Origin: Paludibacter sp.
GTDB taxonomy: Bacteria > Bacteroidota > Bacteroidia > Bacteroidales > Paludibacteraceae
Reading direction: 5' to 3'
NCBI GenBank assembly: GCA_009787075.1
Contig: WRGS01000200.1
Span: 1 to 11,678, forward strand
Length of the DNA: 11,678 nucleotides
Shown here piece after piece: positions 1-5,994 of the stretch. The position numbers and the translations under genes are program-made. The notes beneath the pieces are model-generated. The model was not told the origin of the DNA. It saw only the letters and a program-made list of their open reading frames with translations, and made no database searches. Position 1 is the first letter of the stretch; each line of letters begins with the position of its first letter.

Positions 1-43
1 GCAAATTTTTAATTCCGCCAACGGGTTATCAAATATTATTTTG

Positions 44-89
44 CGTAAATTTACGTTTTTATGTAAATTTACTTTTCGTGTATATTTAC
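44..89. promoter_or_regulatory. Three tandem palindromes, probable operator array
   Basis: Three copies of a 10-bp palindrome lie in line: GTAAATTTAC at 45-54 (extending to the 12-bp perfect palindrome CGTAAATTTACG at 44-55), GTAAATTTAC at 63-72, and GTATATTTAC at 80-89 with one change. The spacing is 18 and 17 bases. They sit immediately downstream of a probable leftward promoter (-7 element at 96-103) and about 115 bases upstream of a helix-turn-helix regulator gene. A repressor-binding array is the natural reading. The identity of the binding protein, possibly the adjacent regulator, is inference. Confidence 0.5.
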
Positions 90-95
90 GCGGTG

Positions 96-128
96 CAAAG
101 ATAAATAATTAATTTCGATTTTCGCAAG
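96..128 (-). promoter_or_regulatory. Probable Bacteroidota-type promoter, leftward
   Basis: On the minus strand a TATCTTTG -7 element (103 down to 96) is preceded by CTTG (128-125) with a 21-base gap, close to the Bacteroidota consensus TTTG, about 19-21 bases, TAnnTTTG. Transcription would start near base 90 and run left out of the window, through the palindrome array. The gene it serves is not in view. Confidence 0.45.
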
Positions 129-202
129 AAAAAAAATCTTTTTTTGCATAAATATTTCTAAAAATAACATAACTTATTAATAATCAATTAATATTTTTAA
201 AC

Positions 203-562
203 ATGAAAAACAAAAAAAAAACAGAAAATCATTTTGTAGTTGAAAATCTTATCAAAATAATGAATGATAGGAAATTAACAAAAGTAGAATTTGCAGACTT
301 AATTGAATTTCCAGAAGCAAAATGGAATAAAATTTCAAATGGTTGGCAGGCTTTGAAAGTTGATGAAATTTCTAAAATCGCAGAAAAATTGCAAATGCGG
401 GAAATTGACATTTATACCTTTCCTAAAATATTCAGAGAAAAAGAAGGGGAATTAAAAAATACAGAAATAAAAGCACAATTAACAATTGAATTGCAAGAAG
501 ATTTAAAACAAAAAGTACTTGAAATGATTTTTGGAAAGGAAAATATTGAAATTTTAAAATAA
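203..562 (+). CDS. Small XRE-family helix-turn-helix regulator
   Basis: A 119-residue DNA-binding protein, probably a transcriptional regulator. Residues about 25-72 form an XRE/Cro-like helix-turn-helix: LTKVEFADLI is the first helix pair, the segment around WNKISNGWQAL is the recognition region, and KVDEISKIAEKLQM with DIYTFP closes the domain. The C-terminal part (about 88-118, AQLTIELQEDLKQKVLEMIFG) is a separate short module of the kind found on small Bacteroidales XRE proteins, probably for dimerisation. No effector or membrane domain is present. The ATG at 203 follows an A-rich leader without a Shine-Dalgarno sequence. Codons 4-7 contain an A10 run (212-221). It lies next to three palindromes (44-89) that may be its operator and upstream of the polysaccharide genes, so control of either is possible but unproven. 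No toxin partner is adjacent. Confidence 0.75.
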   Translation: MKNKKKTENHFVVENLIKIMNDRKLTKVEFADLIEFPEAKWNKISNGWQALKVDEISKIAEKLQMREIDIYTFPKIFREKEGELKNTEIKAQLTIELQEDLKQKVLEMIFGKENIEILK

Positions 563-730
563 TAGAGATTATATAGAATAAGTAACTTTTGTGTTTTTAA
601 CAAATTGATAATCAGGGAGTTTAAACTCTAATCAATATAATGTCTATTGAAAATAAATAAGTTACAACGATTTTTTTAAGAGAAAATAAAAAATCGTCTC
701 AGAAATCTCCCACTTTTTTATGTGGTTTTT
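563..730. other. Non-coding gap rich in inverted repeats
   Basis: No gene is visible here. The segment holds nested inverted repeats: GTAACTT (582-588) with AAGTTAC (659-665), ATTGAT (604-609) with ATCAAT (631-636), and the perfect 12-bp palindrome GAGTTTAAACTC (617-628). A further perfect 10-bp inverted repeat follows at 667-697. I see no convincing Bacteroidota promoter for the downstream glycosyltransferase; TAACTTTTG at 583-591 is one base off the -7 spacing. Confidence 0.5.
667..697. repeat. Perfect 10-bp inverted repeat, possible weak terminator
   Basis: ACGATTTTTT (667-676) and AAAAAATCGT (688-697) are exact reverse complements around an 11-base loop. The stem is AT-rich and is not followed by a clean T-run on the + strand, so intrinsic termination after the regulator gene is only a possibility. 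Confidence 0.35.
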
Positions 731-1627
731 ATGAATAACGACAAAACTCCTCTTGTTTCGCTTTTGATAGCCAATTTCAACAATGGAAAATATATTGCTG
801 AAACATTGCAATCGGCTGTAAATCAAACTTATAGTAATATAGAAATTGTTGTAATTGATGATGCTTCTTCTGATAATTCGGTAGAAATTATTAATGATTT
901 TATTTTAAAAAATAAAAAATCGAATATAAAATTTTTTGAAAATAATATCAATTCGGGCGGTTGCGGCAAAATAAAAAGGCAGTGTATTGAATTTTCAAAT
1001 GGTGAATTTTTTGCGTTTTTAGACCCCGAAGATACTATAACTACCAACGCAGTTGAGCAATTGATGAATGTTCATTTGGAAAATCCGCAATACAGCATTG
1101 TTTATTGCACTCATTGGCTTTGCAACGAAAAACTTGAACCGCAAAGCATTACTACCTGGGCTGGGCAAATTCCTGAAAATCAGTCGCATTTGACATCAAC
1201 AGGCGGACATATTTCAGCTTTTGCGATAAATAAACGCGCCGATTACAACAAAACTTTGGGCATAAATCCTGATTATATTGTTGCCGAAGATATGGATTTA
1301 TATTTGAAAATGGAGGAAATTGCGCCTGTGTTTTTTGTAGAAAAACCGCTTTATTACTACCGCAAGCACGACCACAACGCTTCGTGGGATTACGAAAAAC
1401 GTTATCGAAATCTTTTTTGGCGGCATACGGCAGAAAAAGCCGCGTATTTGCGCCGTAAAAACACAAAAACTGCTGCTATAAATTTGACAGTCAGGCAATT
1501 GCATAAACAAAATTTTTCATATTTTATGCAAATGGCAAAATTTGAACGAATACAAAAACATTTTTTTAAATCAATAATTAATAATTTTAAAGCAGTTCCG
1601 TATATTTATACTTTATTTTTGAAATAA
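731..1627 (+). CDS. GT2 family glycosyltransferase
   Basis: A 298-residue cytoplasmic glycosyltransferase of family GT2 (GT-A fold) that would transfer a sugar from a nucleotide donor during surface-glycan assembly. The N-terminus PLVSLLIANFNNGKYIAETL is the first Rossmann strand and helix; VIDDASSDNS (41-50) is the nucleotide-binding segment; LDPED (97-101) occupies the metal-binding DxD position; AED (185-187) is the likely catalytic-base region, followed by the usual PLYYYRKHDHNAS. The metal motif is DPED rather than the common DSDD or DPDD, an Asp-to-Glu change. I start at the ATG at 731 because the longer frame begins with a GTG at 722 that adds only three residues before the normal family start. 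The C-terminus is basic, with aromatic residues, consistent with peripheral membrane contact. Donor and acceptor cannot be told. Confidence 0.87.
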   Translation: MNNDKTPLVSLLIANFNNGKYIAETLQSAVNQTYSNIEIVVIDDASSDNSVEIINDFILKNKKSNIKFFENNINSGGCGKIKRQCIEFSNGEFFAFLDPEDTITTNAVEQLMNVHLENPQYSIVYCTHWLCNEKLEPQSITTWAGQIPENQSHLTSTGGHISAFAINKRADYNKTLGINPDYIVAEDMDLYLKMEEIAPVFFVEKPLYYYRKHDHNASWDYEKRYRNLFWRHTAEKAAYLRRKNTKTAAINLTVRQLHKQNFSYFMQMAKFERIQKHFFKSIINNFKAVPYIYTLFLK

Positions 1628-1648
1628 AAAATAAAAAGAAATTGCTGC

Positions 1649-1665
1649 ATATATTAAAAATATAT
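1649..1665. repeat. AT-only inverted repeat after the first GT2 gene
   Basis: ATATATT (1649-1655) and AATATAT (1659-1665) form a short hairpin made only of A and T. It may mark the end of the upstream transcript, but without GC pairs or a T-run the support is weak. Confidence 0.2.
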
Positions 1666-1713
1666 ATTGATTTGGCAAATATCATTTCTAAAAATAATAT
1701 TTTACGTATTTTA

Positions 1714-1744
1714 TTTGCAGATTTTATATTTTTGTGTAATTTTG
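1714..1744 (+). promoter_or_regulatory. Bacteroidota-type promoter for the RGTD-protein gene
   Basis: TTTG (1714-1717), exactly 19 bases, then TAATTTTG (1737-1744) matches the TTTG/TAnnTTTG consensus fully. The start would be near 1748-1752, giving a leader of about 30 bases before the ATG at 1779. It probably drives the next three genes, whose short gaps show no comparable promoter. Confidence 0.65.
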
Positions 1745-1763
1745 CAGCACAATTACATAAAAA
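1729..1763. repeat. 13-bp dyad spanning the -7 element
   Basis: The arms 1729-1741 and 1751-1763 are complementary at 12 of 13 positions; the exception is a G opposite T (1734/1758). The 9-base loop is TTGCAGCAC. The left arm contains part of the -7 element, so this fits a repressor operator overlapping the promoter better than an RNA hairpin. Confidence 0.5.
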
Positions 1764-1778
1764 AATTGAGTAAAAATA

Positions 1779-2723
1779 ATGAAACACAATTCATTTGTAC
1801 AATATTATCAAAAATTTCAAAGACATCAAATTCGCAACTTTGCTGCAAATTACAACAAGCAAAAATTACATAGTAAATTGACGAAAAACAAAGCAAAAAT
1901 AATATTGATTAACAAGGGAATATATGATTATGCTTATTTTAATTTTGCTTTTGTAAACAATATGATTTCACTTATTTTAGAAGTAATATATAAAGGTTAT
2001 TTTCCTGTAATTCAATTAGATAATCGAAAAAAACATTGGACAAATTGGGATACTTTTTTTGAGCAGCCTTTTGGCACAAAACTATGCGAAAAATATGAAA
2101 AATACAATATGGAAATAGGTACAATTATAGCGGGTTTTCGTACGCCTTATAATGTAAAAGAATTGCAAATTTGGAGTAAATTGTATAATGATTTTATAAT
2201 ATTGAATGCTGATACTCAAATATATGTGGAAAAAGAATATGAAAATTTATTGAAAAACAAAAAAGTTCTTGGAGTGCTGTGTCGCGGAACTGATTATATA
2301 CACAAACGTCCTTATGGACATCCTATTCAGCCTGAAATTGATGATGTGATTGAGGTATCGAGGATAAAAATGAATGAACTTAATTTGGATTTTATTTATC
2401 TTGCCACAGAGGAATATGGTATTTACAAACAATTTGAAGAGGCATTTCCTCAAAAAATTATTATAAATAAGCGTTTTTTTTACGATGAATCTTTTTACAC
2501 AAACCAATATGATTATATTTACCAAATTCACGGCGACCACGAAAATGAAATTTATATTCGCGGTCTTGAATATCTGTCAAGTATTTGTCTGTTAAGCCGT
2601 TGCGATGCTTTAATTGCTGGAAATACAGGCGGAAGTACGGCGGCTTTGTATTTGAATAACGGTAAATATTGTTATTGGAAATTGTTTGATTTAGGATTTT
2701 ATGGTATAAATGATAAAAAATGA
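1779..2723 (+). CDS. Putative fucosyltransferase-like glycosyltransferase (RGTD motif)
   Basis: A 314-residue protein that I read as a glycosyltransferase with a fucosyltransferase-like GT-B fold. Three landmarks resemble the alpha-1,2/alpha-1,6/O-fucosyltransferase superfamily. VLGVLCRGTDY (163-173) corresponds to the donor-binding HxRRGD strand. IYLATEE (206-212) matches the second conserved strand (ATDD-like). The glycine/serine-rich AGNTGGSTAAL (280-290) corresponds to the third donor-binding loop. GHPIQP (180-185) follows the first motif. The N-terminal half has no signal peptide or membrane span, so it should act in the cytoplasm. The gene has its own strong promoter and is visibly more AT-rich than glf or the ATPase, as is common for transferred polysaccharide genes. 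Donor (GDP-fucose or another sugar) is unknown, and the family assignment is by motif resemblance only. Confidence 0.6.
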   Translation: MKHNSFVQYYQKFQRHQIRNFAANYNKQKLHSKLTKNKAKIILINKGIYDYAYFNFAFVNNMISLILEVIYKGYFPVIQLDNRKKHWTNWDTFFEQPFGTKLCEKYEKYNMEIGTIIAGFRTPYNVKELQIWSKLYNDFIILNADTQIYVEKEYENLLKNKKVLGVLCRGTDYIHKRPYGHPIQPEIDDVIEVSRIKMNELNLDFIYLATEEYGIYKQFEEAFPQKIIINKRFFYDESFYTNQYDYIYQIHGDHENEIYIRGLEYLSSICLLSRCDALIAGNTGGSTAALYLNNGKYCYWKLFDLGFYGINDKK

Positions 2724-2828
2724 ATGTATAGATAGACTTAAATTAAATAGAAATTCATTGAAATGTATAAAAAAGCAAATAAGAATTTGAAAATATATTA
2801 CTTAATATTAACAAAAAACTAATTTTTA

Positions 2829-3755
2829 ATGTTACAGAAAACATACATAGTACTTGCACACAAAACGCCAGAACAGTTGAAACGGCTGATTGACAAAATA
2901 AATGATGAAAACTCATTTTTCTTTATTCATATTGACAAAAAGTCTGATATTGAGCCATTTACAAAAATTATTCATGGCGAAAATATTAAATTTATAGAAG
3001 ACAGGGTTAATTGTCTTTGGGGCGATTTTTCGCAAATTATTGCAACAATTAATTTAATCCGTGCGGCAGTGGAAAGCGGACGCAGCGGAATGGTAATTCA
3101 ACTCACAGGGCAGGATTACCCGATTAAAAGCGCAGCGGAAATTGATAATTTTTTAGAAAATCACGCCGACAAAAACTTTATCGACTCTATTCCTGTTGAA
3201 AAAATTTGGACTGCATGGCAGGACAAAACCGAAAGTTACAAGTTCAACATTTCCTCAGGGCGCGGAGTGCAGCGGACATTTAGAAAAGTGAGCAAAGCAT
3301 CGTTAAAATCGTTTTTTCGCCGAGAAATATCGCTTGGTCAATTGTTGCTTTTGCTCAAAAAACGTAAACTTTCGCTTGGTTTGCGCCAATACGGCGGTTC
3401 GGCGTGGTGGGCGTTCAATGCGCCTACAATGAAAAAAATGTATGATTACATAACTGCCAATTACAAAGTATTGTGCGCTTATTATAAATATACAATTTGT
3501 CCTGACGAGATTTTTTTTCAAACAATTGCCCATCATTTGAGCGAGGCGGATAGTTCGGTAAAACTTTTGCCTTCAATAACTTATGTTAATTGGCAAAGTG
3601 TCGGCAATGCGCCTTCGCCTGTTACATTTACCGTTAGTCATTTGGAAGAATTGAAGCAACAACCCGAAAATCTGCTTTTTGCCCGAAAATTTGATATGGA
3701 AATGGACAGTCAAATTTTAGATGAAATTGATAAAATAACTAAGTGCGTGAAATAG
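2829..3755 (+). CDS. GT14 Core-2/I-branching-like glycosyltransferase
   Basis: A 308-residue member of the Core-2/I-branching beta-1,6-N-acetylglucosaminyltransferase family (GT14, Pfam PF02485), here a bacterial form without the eukaryotic membrane anchor. The sequence shows the family landmarks in order: YIVLAHKTPEQLKRLI at the N-terminus, FIHIDKKS (32-39), CLWGDFSQI (62-70), QLTGQDYPIKS (91-101), GGSAWWAF (189-196), and CPDEIFFQT (224-232), whose acidic pair is the probable catalytic region. GT14 enzymes do not use a DxD metal motif, and none is seen. The length is normal for bacterial members. It follows the RGTD-protein gene by 105 bases with no clear promoter between, so co-transcription is likely. 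It would add a side branch to the glycan; whether the sugar is GlcNAc, xylose or another cannot be read from sequence. Confidence 0.9.
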   Translation: MLQKTYIVLAHKTPEQLKRLIDKINDENSFFFIHIDKKSDIEPFTKIIHGENIKFIEDRVNCLWGDFSQIIATINLIRAAVESGRSGMVIQLTGQDYPIKSAAEIDNFLENHADKNFIDSIPVEKIWTAWQDKTESYKFNISSGRGVQRTFRKVSKASLKSFFRREISLGQLLLLLKKRKLSLGLRQYGGSAWWAFNAPTMKKMYDYITANYKVLCAYYKYTICPDEIFFQTIAHHLSEADSSVKLLPSITYVNWQSVGNAPSPVTFTVSHLEELKQQPENLLFARKFDMEMDSQILDEIDKITKCVK

Positions 3756-3802
3756 AAAAATAACCTTATGCGTGGCTAAATTCATTAGATATTATATTAT
3801 TT

Positions 3803-4612
3803 ATGTTTTCAAATTCTTATACAATTTTACTTACAGCATGCATTAATCCAAATGATATGTCTTATACCGTTTTGCAAAATGCAAAAGAGCGGGAAGAACA
3901 ATATATAAACGCCATTAATTTTTATTTGACTTACACAAAATATAAAATTGTTTTTTGTAATAATTCGGGTGAAGATATATCGCATCATTTTCTTTCAAAT
4001 AAAAATCGTGTAGAATTCTTATCTTTTTATGGAAATGATTATGACAGGAAATTAGGAAAAGGCTACGGAGAGTTTTTGATATTGAAATATGCCTTTGAGC
4101 ATAGTAAATTTATTAAAACAACTGATTATATAATTAAAATTACAGGAAGATTGATTGTGAATAATATGTCGAAAATATTAAAACTTAACGGCATAATTTT
4201 GGCATATTCTGCAAATAACCTCATTAAATTATATTATGAAGACAAATTAGCGGATTCTCGTTGTTTTGTTGCGACAAAGAAATTTTATGAAATATTTTTA
4301 ACTGCTGAAAATTCTATAAACGACACGCAAGGATATTATTTTGAGCATTTGTTGTACGATACAGTCAAAGGTCATAGAAAAGATTTTATATTTTCTGATT
4401 TTTGTTTGCCGTTAGCATTTTGCGGAATATCAGGAAGTACGGGACAATCATATAATTCAGAAAAAAAATCTTTATTGCAAAACTTGACAGATATGAGGAA
4501 TTTTTGTGAAAGAACAAAACCTCAATACAAACACGATAAATCCAGATATTGTTGGATTTCCATAGTGTCGTTTATTATCAGATTACAAAAACTCGTTTTA
4601 ATAAGATTGTGA
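3803..4612 (+). CDS. Polysaccharide-locus protein of unassigned family, possible glycosyltransferase
   Basis: A 269-residue protein I cannot place in a named family. It begins with an Ile/Leu-rich strand (YTILLTACINPN) and has KIVFCNNSG (48-56), GKGYGE (85-90), IIKITGR (110-116), DSRCF (151-155) and EHLLYD (181-186). This arrangement of a strand ending in an Asn-rich turn, an internal KITGR strand and a later acidic DSR element resembles GT-A-like transferases of Bacteroidota and Firmicutes polysaccharide loci, and the neighbours are glycosyltransferases. No signal peptide is seen. It lies 47 bases after the GT14 gene, so it is probably in the same transcript. Its TGA stop (4610-4612) overlaps a GTG (4609-4611), a start/stop overlap pointing into the GT2 fragment that follows. 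The C-terminal end may therefore be native rather than cut by the neighbouring rearrangement. Confidence 0.5.
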   Translation: MFSNSYTILLTACINPNDMSYTVLQNAKEREEQYINAINFYLTYTKYKIVFCNNSGEDISHHFLSNKNRVEFLSFYGNDYDRKLGKGYGEFLILKYAFEHSKFIKTTDYIIKITGRLIVNNMSKILKLNGIILAYSANNLIKLYYEDKLADSRCFVATKKFYEIFLTAENSINDTQGYYFEHLLYDTVKGHRKDFIFSDFCLPLAFCGISGSTGQSYNSEKKSLLQNLTDMRNFCERTKPQYKHDKSRYCWISIVSFIIRLQKLVLIRL

Positions 4613-4672
4613 AATAATAACTATTAATTTTAACAACGCCACAAATTTGCGCAAAACTATCGAAAGTGTAGA
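4609..4672 (+). pseudogene. 5' fragment of a GT2 glycosyltransferase gene
   Basis: Bases 4614-4673 translate as IITINFNNATNLRKTIESVD, matching residues 6-25 of the intact GT2 enzyme encoded from 5995, which reads IITINFNNAKGLQKTIESVV. By eye, 51 of 60 bases agree with 6010-6069. The fragment stops at about 4672, after which the frame is unrelated sequence that becomes the promoter of the ATPase. No start codon opens the frame. A GTG at 4609 overlaps the upstream stop but meets TAA after two codons; compared with the intact gene this is explained by loss of about 7 bases. The piece is therefore dead at both ends. It shows that a second GT2 gene, or a duplicated copy of the same one, once began here. 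Confidence 0.75.
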
Positions 4673-4678
4673 TTATTT

Positions 4679-4709
4679 TTTGTTGAACAGAAAAAAAACA
4701 TTACCTTTG
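4679..4709 (+). promoter_or_regulatory. Bacteroidota-type promoter of the ATPase cassette
   Basis: TTTG (4679-4682), exactly 19 bases, then TTACCTTTGC, whose TACCTTTG is at 4702-4709. This is a full match to the Bacteroidota consensus. Transcription should begin around 4713-4717. The promoter starts only a few bases after the GT2 fragment ends, so it came with the ATPase cassette. It may also transcribe the two GT2 genes downstream. Confidence 0.7.
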
Positions 4710-4712
4710 CGG

Positions 4713-4745
4713 CGACTAATCCAAAGTGCAATTTTGGATTAGTCG
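4713..4745 (+). repeat. Perfect 13-bp hairpin at the ATPase transcript start
   Basis: CGACTAATCCAAA (4713-4725) and TTTGGATTAGTCG (4733-4745) are exact reverse complements around a 7-base loop, GTGCAAT. The left arm begins four bases after the -7 element, so the transcript would begin with this stem. It could be an RNA stabiliser or regulatory hairpin, an operator, or a mark of the cassette's left end. About 29 bases separate it from the GTG start codon. Confidence 0.7.
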
Positions 4746-4774
4746 GAAAATTAATATGTTAAAATATTGATATT

Positions 4775-5983
4775 GTGTATTTTACGAGAAACATATCGAA
4801 TGCAATAGTAGAAACGAGTGAAACCTTTCCTGTGGTTTTAATCACAGGACCGCGTCAGGTGGGCAAATCTACAGTTCTTGAGCATATAAAAGAAAACAAT
4901 CGCGCTTATGTTACCCTTGATGACCCGCAAATTCGATTGCTTGCGCAGTCTGACCCTGCTCTGTTTTTGCAAACTTACAAACCGCCATTATTGATTGACG
5001 AGGTACAATATGCACCGCAACTTTTTCCATATATCAAAATTCTTGCAGACAGAAACAAACAAAAAGGAATGTTTTGGCTTACCGGTTCTCAACCATTTCA
5101 ACTGATGGAAAAGGTATCGGAATCGCTTGCGGGCAGAGTTGGCATTTTGGAGTTGCAAGGTTTGTCGCAGGCAGAAAAAAACCAAAGCGAAGGTGCGCCG
5201 TTTTTGCCCGATAAATTAGAGCCGAACAGCAGAAAACCATACAATATCAATTCTATTTATAATTTAATTTTAAAAGGCTCGTTTCCTGAACTTTATGCCA
5301 CGCCGCGGCTCAATCGGAATATATTTTACGCCTCTTACCTGAAAACCTATATTGAGCGTGATATTCGCGAATTGACAAATATACAGGACGAACGCACATT
5401 TCTCACTTTCCTCAAAGTGGTGGCGGCGCGAACAGGACAATTGCTTAACTACGCCGACATAGCAAAAGATATTGGTGTTACGGAAGTTACAATTAAAGCG
5501 TGGATTTCGCTCTTGCTGACTTCGGGTTTGATTTTTTTGTTGCAGCCTTATCACAACAATTTGACAAACCGCGCTATTAAAACGCCAAAATTGCACTTTA
5601 TGGACACAGGACTTTGCGCCTATCTGTGCGGATGGACTTCGCCTGAAACGCTTTCGGCAGGAGCGATGAGCTGCGCAATTTTTGAAAGTTACGTGGTGGG
5701 TGAAATTATCAAATCGTATATTCACAACGACGAGCAGGCTCGGTTTTATTTCTACCGCGATAAAGAAAAACAGGAAATAGATTTGATTATTGAGCGTGAC
5801 AATGTGTTTTATCCCATAGAAATAAAGCGAACCGCCTCGCCCAAAGAAGATGATGTAAAGACATTTCGTTTGCTCGAAAAAATGGGCGTAACGGCAGGAA
5901 AAGGCGCGATTGTCTGCCTGTACGAAAATCTTTTGCCCTTAAATAGAGAAGTACAAATAGTTCCTATGGGTTATTTAGGATAA
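4775..5983 (+). CDS. AAA ATPase with DUF4143 and nuclease-like C-terminus
   Basis: A 402-residue protein of the AAA_14 plus DUF4143 family, common in Bacteroidota and of poorly known function. Walker A is GPRQVGKST (25-33), Walker B LLIDE (72-76), a sensor-like WLTGSQ lies at 101-106 and SLAGRV at 117-122. Residues about 221-259 look like a winged helix (YADIAKDIGVTEVTIKAW). The C-terminal DUF4143 part ends in EIDLII...PIEIK, with D336, E349 and K351 spaced as in PD-(D/E)XK nuclease-like domains. The length is normal and all ATPase motifs are intact. The start is the GTG at 4775; a TAA at 4760 closes the frame upstream and no ATG is available near the family start. It has its own promoter and hairpin and sits between two copies of a GT2 5' end, so it appears inserted. 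It is not expected to take part in glycan synthesis. Nuclease activity is unproven. Confidence 0.9.
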   Translation: MYFTRNISNAIVETSETFPVVLITGPRQVGKSTVLEHIKENNRAYVTLDDPQIRLLAQSDPALFLQTYKPPLLIDEVQYAPQLFPYIKILADRNKQKGMFWLTGSQPFQLMEKVSESLAGRVGILELQGLSQAEKNQSEGAPFLPDKLEPNSRKPYNINSIYNLILKGSFPELYATPRLNRNIFYASYLKTYIERDIRELTNIQDERTFLTFLKVVAARTGQLLNYADIAKDIGVTEVTIKAWISLLLTSGLIFLLQPYHNNLTNRAIKTPKLHFMDTGLCAYLCGWTSPETLSAGAMSCAIFESYVVGEIIKSYIHNDEQARFYFYRDKEKQEIDLIIERDNVFYPIEIKRTASPKEDDVKTFRLLEKMGVTAGKGAIVCLYENLLPLNREVQIVPMGYLG

Positions 5984-5994
5984 AAATTAAAAAT

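Noticed and set aside
44..89. Palindromic repeats considered as a small CRISPR array
   Set aside because: Units are 10-12 bp with only 7-8 bases between them, too short for repeats and spacers, and no cas genes are present.
124..147. A-run/T-run hairpin considered as a terminator
   Set aside because: The stem is almost all A-T with a mismatch; such symmetry is expected between an A-run and a T-run in this composition.
203..562. XRE protein considered as the antitoxin of a toxin-antitoxin pair
   Set aside because: No small toxin gene is adjacent on the right, and the left neighbour is outside the window, so there is nothing to support it.
1667..1873. 68-codon frame overlapping the start of the RGTD-protein gene
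   Set aside because: It crosses the promoter and dyad at 1714-1763 and overlaps the real gene in another frame; composition looks like noise.
5270..5725. 151-codon open frame on the - strand
   Set aside because: It is antisense to the ATPase gene, whose motifs are intact; the translation shows no domain.
4775..5983. ATPase considered as an insertion-sequence transposition protein (IstB-like)
   Set aside because: The C-terminal DUF4143 and EID...EIK pattern and the length of 402 residues do not fit IstB, and there is no transposase or terminal inverted repeat pair.
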